Part shown: positions 51,301 through 63,300 of the stretch, piece after piece | How positions within the stretch are numbered: position 1 is the stretch's first letter | Layout of the letters: every line of letters begins with the position of its first letter | Source: Hirundichthys speculiger | Lineage: Eukaryota > Chordata > Actinopteri > Beloniformes > Exocoetidae | DNA: 64,000 bases | NCBI GenBank assembly: GCA_018398805.1 | Contig: JAGFBZ010000006.1 | Location: 186,001 to 250,000, forward strand | Direction: 5' to 3' | Notes under the pieces: generated by a model | Told to the model about the DNA's origin: nothing | The model's input: only the letters and a program-made list of their open reading frames with translations | Database searches by the model: none | Translations under genes and position numbers: made by a program

Positions 51301-54300
51301 AAAAGTCGTTACGCAGGTCTGTTGTTCAGCCAAAATAGCTGGAGTGAATAGAAAGGATTTCTGTCTGCAGTTCCCACATAAATGTATCTTCTGCAGGTAT
51401 TGACTCTGTAACCTTAATCTCGGTTAATCACAAGAGGAAATGGTGTCCAGGCGGAGCTCTGATTCTTCTAAATAAAGAAGATGTTCATCTCCAGGTGCCC
51501 ATTAGTATGTGTTTCTGTGAGAGTCTGCATCTTTTCTCTCTGTTTTTGTGTGGACGACTAGAACTCCCTTTGAGACAATGGATCAGGCAATTTCCTGTTC
51601 AAGTAAAAAAGAAAAAAACCTCACCTGATTTGAGAGAGTAAGTGCTGTATAATCTTTAAAAGCCGAGCCTTGGGCTCGGTAAAAATGCCTGATGAATACA
51701 GAGAAGGCTGTGAAGGTGAGTAGAGCCTACACTTGTGGCTGTGTGTGTCTGCGTTCACACAGGGTTTATGTGAATCACGCTGCCGCAGTGTTGCTTGTGC
51801 TTCTGGCTGAAGGATTTATTTATGTGTGCGCTGTGGCTCGGCCGTCATCGCCTCGGGGGGCGTCTGTTGCCGCTGATACCAAACTTCACCTCCTGCAAGG
51901 TTATGAACATGAAACAAGGTGAGAGAGTGAGTTCTCTAGGGCTTCTGTTGGACTCGGAGGAATTGTTTTATTCATGATGGCTATTATTGGATCTTAATTT
52001 CTCTTATTAAGTGGAAAAAAAATCTCAGGTTTTCTTTCCACTCTGAGCTGAAGTGGTTTTCCCTTTCTGTACATCCTCAGGAAGGCAAGATTCAAAGTTT
52101 CTATTTACACATCATCCATTAGACTGCTTGTTGATTTATGTTGAGTGGGAACAGAAGTAGAATAATCTTCAGAGACGGAGAAACTCCTGGATCTTTGAGG
52201 CCATTTATGACTTATTACTCCAAGTAAGGCGACATCTTACGAATATGCATAACCCACCTTTACAGTTGTAAAGTTACATTTTTAGTGGCCTATGATGGAA
52301 TAGTTATGATGACGTAGTGTTGAAATGACTTGAACCGTTCTGAAGCTCCGACTTGTGGTTATTTAAAGCTTTGAGATGAGAGAGATGGGGGGTGGGGTTA
52401 GGTAGGGTTCAGGGCAAAAACACTCGTTGGACTCGAGCCAAGTTTGGCAACTTAATTTTGTCCTGTATTAGCATGCATCCCACGCTAAATAAAAAAAAAA
52501 AAAAAAAAAAACAAAAGAAAAAAAACCCCAACAACATAAAAAGGCTGCTAAGCCATTCGAGTCTTCAGGTAATTTGCCAAAGCTGTTTTATTTTGTCTAA
52601 CTTGTGTAATACCAGTCCAGTTTTGAATGCCTTACACATTCATCTTGAATTTGTTTCTGCAACCCTGCTATTGTAATAGATTTTAATTGAGTATGAATGT
52701 CTCATTCACAGAGCTGGTAACACTCAGAGATGTCAACAGGAAATCGGGACAAACTCTGAAGTGGTTTGCGGGGGCGGTTGTAAGTCCCCCCCAAGAATTT
52801 TTTTTTTTAATAATTTGAATAATAAAATAAATAAACAACTCTCCTGTGAATTTAAGGCTAATTGAGAAGGTATATATTTTAAAGTTGGTCATCATGGTGG
52901 TTCTCAGAGAGCAGAACAGTTTCTCAGGTGGAACTGAGTATTAAAAGTTTGAGAACCACTGATATAAGTCATAAATTCATTATTACTGCTGGTAGTTCTT
53001 TCATCGCAACAATTTGATGGAAATTGACCTAAAATCGGCCATTTGAAAGGTCTGGCGACATAATTACTCATTTTTTCAGCATTTGACAACCATGGGGCAT
53101 GGTGAAATCGCTGGTCGCAGTGTGATCTTTTTTTTTTTTTCACCTCATTTCACATCGAATTTCTAGTGTTTTCATCCATCCAAACAAGAAAGGGAGAAGT
53201 AATATCAGAAAATATGTGCTTCGGGCTTACTTTGACCATTTGATTTCGTCGGATTCCCCGACGCTATGTCAACAAGACAGATAGTGACGTCAGCCGGACC
53301 AAAGGCTCAGTGCGCATGCCCCGATCTCAATCAACCAATTGCTCGGCCGAGTCGGAGGTTCGTGGAGGGTACCCCCCCCCCCCCCCCCCCCCCCCCGAAA
53401 ATATTAAACCGGATTTACACGTATCTCAAAAATGACCCCCAGGATTATAAAAAAAACTCGGAAATCCTCGGATCCGCGGAAAATTGACATCCCTGAACAC
53501 TAGATGGTGCTGTGACCTGCTGATGATTTTTTTTTTCTGTGTGTGTTAGTTTCGTTTTTATTGGCGGTTTGTAAGTTTCTTTTGTAATGAATGTAAAAAA
53601 AAAATTACAGAGATCACAAAAAAGATAACTCATAACTTTGAACTACAGGCGTGCAGGTTAAGTTGATTTTACAACGCTTTACTGCGCACTCCCCGAATGC
53701 ACCTTCATCACAGCAGTAAATAACCAATCAAAGTTCTTCCCACTCTGCACAGTTTCGCTGGCTAGTGTTTGTGTAGCTGCTACTTGAGTGGCTCACATTT
53801 GTGTCTGAAGCGTTGAACTTGTTTCAGGAACATTTCTGTGCGCTCATCAACACTTCACCCCATTCAAAGTCAATGGACAGCAGGGCTGTTGATGCCTGCA
53901 GCACGTACATGCGAGAGGCTGGTCGTTCCAGTTTTCTCTCACTCGTTCATTCTGTCATGACTTTCTCGAGTCTCTCAGTCACCTCATAATGCCAACTGCA
54001 GCTCTGTGAGACGGCTCCGTCTGTGTTGATGTGTGACATGGTGCCTGAAAGCGACAGGCGGCTGTCGCAGGAGGCCACTGGGATGGGGGTCCAAAGTTAC
54101 TTTTTTTATTTGCTAATAGTAGGGACAGGGGACTAGTAGAGCTAGAGGATGCTCCCTCACAGTCATCAAATATTCCTTCAAACTAAACTAAGACTGAAAC
54201 TGATATTTTAACATGAAAAAAAAAAACTTTTTGATGTTACTTTAAATAAGAAAGCACCGAACTTACTGGAGCTCTCCAGGCTGCTCCTTAGTTCTGCTTT

Positions 54301-57300
54301 ACACTGGTGACTCAAAGCTACACACCAGTATGTTTGATCAAAGATGTCGGGGGTCGAGATAAACTGTCTGTTATGTTTGAAAAAGAAGAGGAGAGTGTGG
54401 AATAGAAATATGGCTTTTAACTTCATTGCACTATTTGTGATCTTTTTTTTTCTTTTCTTTTTTAAACCCCAAATATCACAGTAACAAAAGGCTAATATTT
54501 GTAGGTCTTTCTTTAATATCACAGTTTGTACAGTTTCACTTCCCGTTTTTAAATTCTCTCTACTCAACCAATCAGTGTTTTCTGTTTGTGGCCCAACTAT
54601 TTCTTCTTCTTCGTCTTCTATTTTTTTTTTCTCATCTTGAAAGGTGGGTGCACAGTGAGTGCCAAGCACCCCTGAAGAAAAAACTCTGAATAATCAGCGT
54701 TGATATTTGATACATGCAGCTGTTTATAGCTGGATTTCAAGGTATCCAACTTAGATATTATGTTTATGTCATCTGAAAAAGACATACTTGACACTGAGTG
54801 GATGAATAAAAAACTGCGCAAATGAAAGCTTAATCCTTGCTCATTCAGGAGGTTTACTTTTTCTCAAGTGCACACATATTCTCTTCCTGAAGCCTTTTAA
54901 AGTTCCTAAAATGAAATGATGATTGGTGTTTGTGGCAGTGACACACTAGTTATGTGGACTGGATCAATATGTGTGTAATGAAAGTGATGATAGTTGCAAA
55001 GTGGTTGTGCATGTTGGTTTTAGCAAATGCTTGTTTCAGAGAGCATTTTTGTACCTGTATAATTACGCACAATTATGACACCATGAATTTTAATCAAGAC
55101 ATCTTAATATATACAGTTTGGCTTCTCTTTTCTCTCTTTTTTCCTTCAGTGAAGTGTGTGGTCCAGTCCTTGTTTTATGTTCTCCCCATAAAATAAATAA
55201 AGAGCATCTTGACAACAGCAAATGTCCCAATGTTTACATTTGCTGTTTAGGAGTGACTGTTGAAGGTGTAAAAACATAAATGGTTGAAGAACTACACGAG
55301 TAAGAAACAATTTCCAAAAAAGACACGAAAAAATGATTAGTTTATCTCCATCTTTTGGCCCATATCTGCAGTTCTCTTTGGCCCACGTTTGGCTTTGACG
55401 CACACACATTGACTCGAGGTGAGTGTGAGTCCATCGGGTATGATCCAGTTCTTAGTTTTCGTCAGTTGCTGGTTGCCGTATCCCATGACAAAGCTAGCTG
55501 GTGAAATGTGGGCGACCTCGAGCTCGCACGTCACGAGCCATGACCCACGTTGGGCCCAGTTCATGAACTTTGAGACATGTGATCACTTGCCAGTGCCATA
55601 ACTGAGCCATAAGTGGCAAAAGTAGCCTTGATGAGGTCCGATGTGTCCATCTGGGACGTCTGTTCACAGAATGTTATCAAGGTTTAAACCGAGGTCTGTG
55701 AGGGCCGTGGGAGAGCACTTCAGCCCCGGGACTTGCTGCTTCAAGGCAGTTGTTTTTTTATGTTTATTTGCAAAGAAAAAAACAAAAATCAGACACAGAA
55801 CTTTCTGTTAAGGATGCAGGAGAGGCTTCTCCACCGAGCCCTCATCACAAAGGTCATCTTTGTGCCTGCGTTGCCTCACAGTAGAGAACAGTTTAGCACT
55901 TCTCTGTTAAATCCGTCTAAAGAGTTCTGTCAAACAAGGGCTTTTGGAATATATTTTCTTTCTTGCAGACCTCTCTTTGGCCTCTGCTATTCCTCCCAGC
56001 GGACATGTCTGAGTTGTTTTTCTAAATAAGGGGAAAGATTGGCCACCTGAGATCTCTTTGCTGTCTTCTCACAGTCTTCACCTGCTTTGTGGACATCAAT
56101 TATTAAAATTCTGTTAAGAAGCTGCTTAGAGCCCCCCATCCCTCCTCCCCACCCCTGTGGGTGATGATTGTTTGGACAAGGATTTTATAATACTTTGAGA
56201 TTTACATCACCTGATTTGTACTTATGATTTTAATTGCTGATATAGCTACGTTTTTATCTAGATACCTTGACAGATCAGCTCTTCTGCTCACAATTCTTAT
56301 TAACACAAAATTTTGACAAGAGGGATGCCTAAACTTTTGCATGGCATTGTAATGTGACCCTATAGCTCTATATGTGAAAATAACATGGGGCTTTACTTCA
56401 GTGTAAACTGAGCCGCTCTCAGCAGCTGAAGGTAGTGCGAAGAGGATGTCGACGCCTTCTTGTCTGCTGCTGAATTTGATTGTGTTCTCTGCTCCCACCC
56501 CTCTGTCTTGCAGGCGGAGATCGTCAAACGGCTGAACGCAATCTGCGCCCAAGTCATCCCCTTCCTCTCTCAAGAGGTAAAACTCAAAAAATGCCTGTCA
56601 GTGTGAGTTAAGAAGGAGGTGGGTGAGAGGGAGAAAAGGAGGGAGGAATGAAGACAGAATACATAAAAGATGGAGAAGTGTGTGGTGGATTCTCAAGCAA
56701 AAGAGTAAATATGAACACGCACATGCTTGCACACGGCAATAAGCACACACGCGCGCACACACACACACAGATTATCCTGGGCTAATCCTCTCTGCTCAGG
56801 ATAGGCAGATATGCTCTGAATTTATCAAATGTCTCCCACTAACATATGCAGGAGCCAGCGGCGGAGTGTGTGAGACAAAATACCTTTGTGTTTAAGTACA
56901 TTTTACTTGTGTGCACATCCAGAGGTGGGTGTGAGAAGTGTATTTTTATACAGCGTGTTTGTTGTGCTGTCTCGAGGTGTGTGTGTGTGTGTGTGTGTGT
57001 TTGTGTGTGTTTAGGTGATAAATCCTTTACTCTGAGGAGTTAACTGTGTGTGTGTGTGTGTGTGTTGAGGGGTGGGAACAGCAGGAACGAGTGAGTGTGG
57101 ACTCCAAAAGCTCTCCTCCAGATTAGCCATGGATTAGGAGGGTTTAGGATGGATTAGGAATAATGGCATTAGACGATGGTGCTGCTACACAGCCCTGAGG
57201 CCCGCAGAGAGGGGAGGCAGGGGGAGGAAGCTGCTTTGTCTTGATGCACAGTCTTGTTTGCTGTGTGCACACAGAATGTTACACATTCATATTAGCATTG

Positions 57301-60300
57301 TGCAGCGAATCACATGACTATCCTTGCATATACTGAGGAAGTCTCTGTTTTCACTCTTATCTCTAAAGTCTTCTGATATTTCTTCCCCCCATGTGCTTTG
57401 AAATTTTCTTAGAAAGCAGCATTGTTGACACTTTAAGTTTCCAGTCATGAAATTTCCTCACTCCTAAATATTCCACAGTCAACTGTCAGCTGGATTATAA
57501 GGAAACAGAAGTGTTTGGGAACGACAGCAACTCAGCCATGAATAAAGTGGTAGGACACGTAAACTGAGAGAGCGGGGTCAGCGGATGCTGAAGCACATAG
57601 TGTGAAGAGGTCACCAACATTCTGCTACAGACCTCCAAACTTCATGTGTCCTTCAGATTAGCTCAACAACACTGTCAGAGAGCTTCATGAATGTGTTTCC
57701 ATGGTGGAGCAGCTGCATCCAAACCATACATCACCAATTGCAATGCAAAGCGTTGGATGCAGTGGAGTAAAGCAGCCACCACTGGACTCTAGAGCAGTGG
57801 AGGAACGTTCTCTGGAGTGAAGAATCACACTTCTCCATCTGGTAATCTGATGGAAGAGTCTGGGTTTGGTGGTTTCCAGGAGAACGGTACTGGTCTGACT
57901 GCATTGATCCAAGTGTAAAGTTTGGTGGAGGGGGGATTATGGTGTGGGGTTGTTTTTCAGGAGCTGGGCTTGGCCCCTTAGTTCCAGTAAAAGGAACTCT
58001 GAAGGCTTCAGCAGACCAAGACATTTTGGACAATTCCATGCTCCCAACTTTGTGGGAACAGTTTGGAGCTGGTCCCTTCCTCTTCCAACATGACTGCATC
58101 AGTGCACAAAGCAAGGTCCATAAAGACATGGATGGAAGAGTCTGGTGTGGATGAACTTGACTGGCCTGCACAGAGTCCTGACCTCAACCTGATAGAAGAC
58201 CTTTGGGATGAATTAGAGCAGAGACTGAGAACCAGACCTTCTGGTCCAACATCAGTGTTGATCTCACAAATGTTCTTCTGGTAGAATGGTTAAAAAATTC
58301 CCATAAACACACTCCTAAACCTTGTGGACAGCCTTCCCAGAAGAGTTGAAGCTGTTGTAGCCACAAAGAGTGGACTCATGTCATATTGATTAGGAATGGA
58401 ATGTCAATAAAGCTCATATGTGAGTCAAGGCAAGTGAGGGAATACTTTTGGCTATACAGTGTATCGTGTGTACCTTACTGTCTTCAAAAAGAAAATGGTG
58501 TGGCAAATCCAGGCCAATCAAAAGCCGGGACAAACTCAAAGTAAAAGGTCACAGACAGCAGTGACTTGAAATGTGACTTGGACTTGTCCTCCAAAGACTT
58601 GAGACTCAACTCAGACTGATTTGAGGTTTGTGAACAATTTTTAGTATTTTTTTCTCACTCTCTGTTTTTGTAAATTTAACTTCATTTTTTAAAAAGATTT
58701 TTATACAGCCAGTGAACAACAGAACTGACAGGTCATAATGGGTGTCACATAACCCTTCAGTTTTGGGTACTTAATCATTGAGGGCTACTGTGTCACGTCA
58801 CGCACGTCTCATTTTTAAGCTCAGTCCGTGGAGACTCATGGGTATTTGTCTGGTGAGTTACAAATTCAAACCATTTCACATGTTTTCAGTGAATTCCAAT
58901 TTAGAAAAATGATATCTATGTGTACATTTATAGACACAGAAAAGCCCGTGCACACACACATACAGATACATATATGCAAAGTCTTAGCACCCAAGTGAGT
59001 ATGTGTCAGGGTCCTTTGTTCCTCCGGTGTTTACATAATAAACCCATTTGGACCAGCGCTTACAGAATTTATCATAACTGAGCGTCAGGGAAAAGGTCAG
59101 CTTCTCCATATCATATAATTTATTCACAATTATTATTCCGTATCTCTTTTGTTGTTGGGTTCTCATCAAGCCACCTCCTGGTGATTGCTTTTTTGGTTGC
59201 CACAAGTAGAATTTTAAGGAGGCATTTGTTTTGGGCATTAGGATTGTGTGGCATGATCCCTGAATATATTGTGCCAAAATTACAATCAAACTTAAAACCC
59301 AGTACTAATTTTATGTGTTTTATTGCCTCTGACCAGTTATCTGACAGTGGAAACGGTCAGTCACACCGTCTCCAACAGTGACCAATATTTCCTCTTGGAG
59401 GTAACAAAAAAACCCTGAATACTGCTCTTCTATGAAATACTTCTCCATTTATTGGAACTGGAGATGCTGAACTCCATTCAGCAAATATTTAATCAGTCAG
59501 TCAGTTTAATTTTTGCTTCCTTCTCCCATTTAGATTTCACATGTGAGGTGGACTGTAGACAGGAGTGTGTTCTGGATGTTAGTGTCTTATGAGTTTTGAT
59601 CTTGCAAGCGTTGATGAAAATACTGACGAGATCCCCTTTCATGTCTTTTTATGTTTCTGCCAAACTAATTCCTAATCTGTAAATACCGACAGAAGTCTTG
59701 TCTTTCGAGATATCGACTAATTGTCAGAAGAGTTTCAGACATGTATTGGATGAAATTTGGAAGTATGGGGTAACGCCCTTCCCTTATCCATTGTTTAAAT
59801 CTGTAATCTGACCAGGATGGTATAAAGACCCTGTCAAACACTACCCACCACAGCAATCATGCCCCCCCCCTCCAGTTGTTGCTTTTTACTTTCCTTTAAC
59901 CACATATTTAAAAGAACCATTGTCAAGCTACTTAGTTTGTCAGACGATAACTTATCTACTAATATGGGCTGAAGTGGAAATTCCAACTGGTTATATTCAA
60001 GTACCTTTCCATCCAGCGGTGTCATCATCAGGGTGCCAGCAGATTAGACATTTTAATTATGCTGCTTTTTAATACTCCTCAAGGCACTGAAGCGACATTC
60101 CTCTTTTCTCTTTTGTTAACTGCAGTGTTTCTATTCGTACTCTGGGTTTCTGAGCTCTCCATATAAATCTATAAATCAAACGATTCAACCCCATAACCTG
60201 TTTTACTGAGATCTCTTCAGTCGGTGACTGGAAGAGGAACAACAATTGTGGAAGGATAATCATCTCGATCACTTCTGCAAACTAAATGATAGGGGATCCC

Positions 60301-63300
60301 ATCTGTCCAAGTCTTTCCTTTTGTCTTTTGTAATGTTTCCATAGTTAATATTCTAAATGTTGGCCATATATTTGGTATATTAACTTCAAGGTATTTAATG
60401 CTGTTTGTATTCTATTTAAAATTGAATTTTTGACATATGTCCTCATGTGGTGAGAAATTATATGCCAGAGTTTGGGTCTTGCTTCAAATCCAGTTTCATC
60501 TGTCACTTAATTCAGTAAGCTAACATTAGCACTGTGAGCAAATATTGTTAATCTATGATCATCTGTTATTTAAACTTATAATAGATGCAATTAATGTTAC
60601 TGGTTTATTGGTCATGAGAGGGACATTAATTAGATTAGAAGATGTCACAAGTGATGATATTGTTGTGCTTGAATTAATTCAGTATCGCAATGCAATGTTC
60701 CAAGTGCACTGGTTGGCACGAAGGAGGTCACAAAACGCTCATTAAGACCAGAAGAAGCTTGAAACTTGGACTTGTAAAAAAAAGATGTGTGAGAAACTCT
60801 GATCAAAATAGAAGAAAACTTTGCAGAGGTGTGTTTTTGTGTGCATTAGCAAACCTGGATAGCATGTAGACATTTGGATCCAGACGCTTTTTAGTTTTTG
60901 ACGAAATTGTTTCATTAGAAATGTTTTATTCATAGATATTCTTCATGCAGTTTGCATTCAAAACAGGTCCAGCTGAAAAAACAACCCCCCTCCACCTCCC
61001 CCCCAAAAAAACAAAAAAAAACTCAACGCTGCCAACTGGGCATCAGTCCAATAAAAATGAGTTAAAAATGAGTTAACAAGCAGTGGTGAATGTCACTGTA
61101 CTGCATCTAAAAAATATCAATATATTCTATGTGCCTGAGAATAAACAAGCCAGTAGAGTAACAATACACAGTAAGCTGGGGCGGCAAATTCATCATTAAC
61201 TATATTACTTTATCTTCTATTGTCAATTTAAGGCCCATAGTTAAAAAAAAAATAACAAAAAACAAAAACAAATAAACTACTGATAATAATGGCATGGAAG
61301 CTTTTAGCCAATATCCTTTATAGTAACGGCTCCTGTCATGTTTGAGCCACATTCAGGCAGGTTAGACTTGAGAGCAGAGGCGTAGTTGGAGCTGATGCTC
61401 AGGTTCATTTCCACACCTAATAAGCTCTTTCATCTCTGGTTTACTTTGATGTTCTGTACTTGTGGATGATTCTTGATGCTCTTTTTTTCACTGTCTGGAT
61501 CCGTCTGTGTATCCCTTCCCAGACTTGGCCCTGGTATCCGTCTCTCACCTTCTGTCTGTGTGCTTTTCTCTTTACACATCTTTCTCAACGATGGAGATTT
61601 ACGGACTGTAATCTTGTGACAGGTGTGTGCAAACTGAACAAAAGACACAATAGCGATCTGGTCATAGCTACTTTGACATAGGTTATGCATGTCAATTAAA
61701 AAAATGTATAGATTAACTGTCACAAGCTTGAGGCTTACTTTATACAGCAACACATAAGAAAGCTCTCATTCTTCTGTACGAGACGCTGTGACAGTCTAGA
61801 CTTTTCACCCATTAGCAAACATGGATCTTGAGCTGCTCCCTTGGACATTTTCCACATTAAGTGCAAACAGCGGTGATGACTCGGGGAGGTCTCAGGGGTT
61901 CGTCCCTGACAGTAGTTTAACTGGACCTGGTCAGACTCTTGGATTTTAATTACATGCTGAGTGCTTCTGTCTGGAAGCTGAAGAAATAAAAGAGCTGAAA
62001 AACTACAGAAATGTTCGCCATCTCAGCCACAGATTTTGTCCATCTCTAATCAAGCAGAGATGCATAGGAAAACATGGAAAAAAAGGAGCCACAATCACTG
62101 TAGCCCATTCAGTTTCCCCCCTTTTTTTTTTTTTTTTTACTAACTCTGTTTTGTAATTGTGTTTGTAATTATGAACATGGCATATCAAGGAGAAAAGAAA
62201 AGAAAACAAGCAGTCAAACCAAATTTGAAATGCGGCTCAAAGGACGTCGGTCTACTTTCTTATGGTGGCTCCATATCTGAAAACCCATATGTGGTTTTGA
62301 TCATGTAGAAAGAGAATAAGGTGGTTTTGGGTGGATGTGGTGTGATAATTTCTTTGTATTACACTAAATAAGTTGTGTATTGATGTTCTCAACAGAGCAC
62401 AAAGCTTTTCTCCCTCCTGTGCCTCAATTTTCCTCCTCATACACTCGTTTTCCTGAGACAATCCTGCAGCATGTACACTAAAATGAGCAAAGTTCTAGTT
62501 TTTTCTCCACTGAATGACACACCTTTGATTTAAAAAAAAAAACAAAAAAAAAACCTCCCACAAAGGCAGGGATATATGCAGAGTCAGCATTGCTCTGCTT
62601 TATCCAAGATAGAGAGATCTGAGTCGTTTGAAAAGCTGCACCTCGGCTGCTGCTCAAATGTGACAAACGGTAATTTCTCACCGTTGTTAACTGACAATAA
62701 AAGTGTTTCCATGAAAAGTTGCTGGAATTTTGATCTATTTAAGGATCAGCTTACTCTTAGACATGCAGGGAATCAGTTTTGCATGTAACTTTCTCATCTT
62801 TACTAGTATCCAAAGACTGGACTGATTATGGATCTAAACAGCAGGTCAGATAGGAAATGCCTGGAACTTCCATATTTAGAACGCCCAGCGGGGGCGACCA
62901 CAGTGGTTGCCCCCGCTGGGCGGTGGATTGGTTTGAAGCTGGGCAGCACGGTGGCTTGATGGTTGGCACTGTTGCTTCACAGCAAGAAGGTTCCTGGTTC
63001 AAACCTCAGCAGGGGCCTTTCTGTGTGAAGTTTGCATGTTCTCTCTGTGCTTGGGTGGGTTTCCTCCTGATACTCCAGCTTCCTCCTACAGACCAAAGAC
63101 GTGCATTTTAAGTTAATTGGTGGTTGTAAATTGCCCGCAGGAGTGATTGCAAGTGTGCATGGTTGTTCATCTACATGTGGCCCTGCGATGGACTGGTGAC
63201 CCGTCCAGGGTGGACCCCTGCCTTTCGCCTGAATAGAGCTGGTATAGACTCCACCAGATCCCCGTGACCCTACATAGGATTAAGCAGGCATAGATAATGG

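Larger units (their letters stand above)
52725..53495. mobile_element. Possible DNA transposon with CAGNGATGTCAA ends
   Basis: The left end CAGAGATGTCAA and the reversed right end CAGGGATGTCAA form short inverted termini. AACACT abuts both ends directly (52719-52724 and 53496-53501). A 6-bp duplication does not fit hAT, which makes 8 bp, so the class is open. It contains a hAT fragment at 52800-52961 and a 25-C run at 53372-53396. Confidence 0.4.

Noticed and set aside
54208..54669. 153-codon minus frame
   Set aside because: Lysine- and phenylalanine-rich from A/T runs, and no family resemblance.
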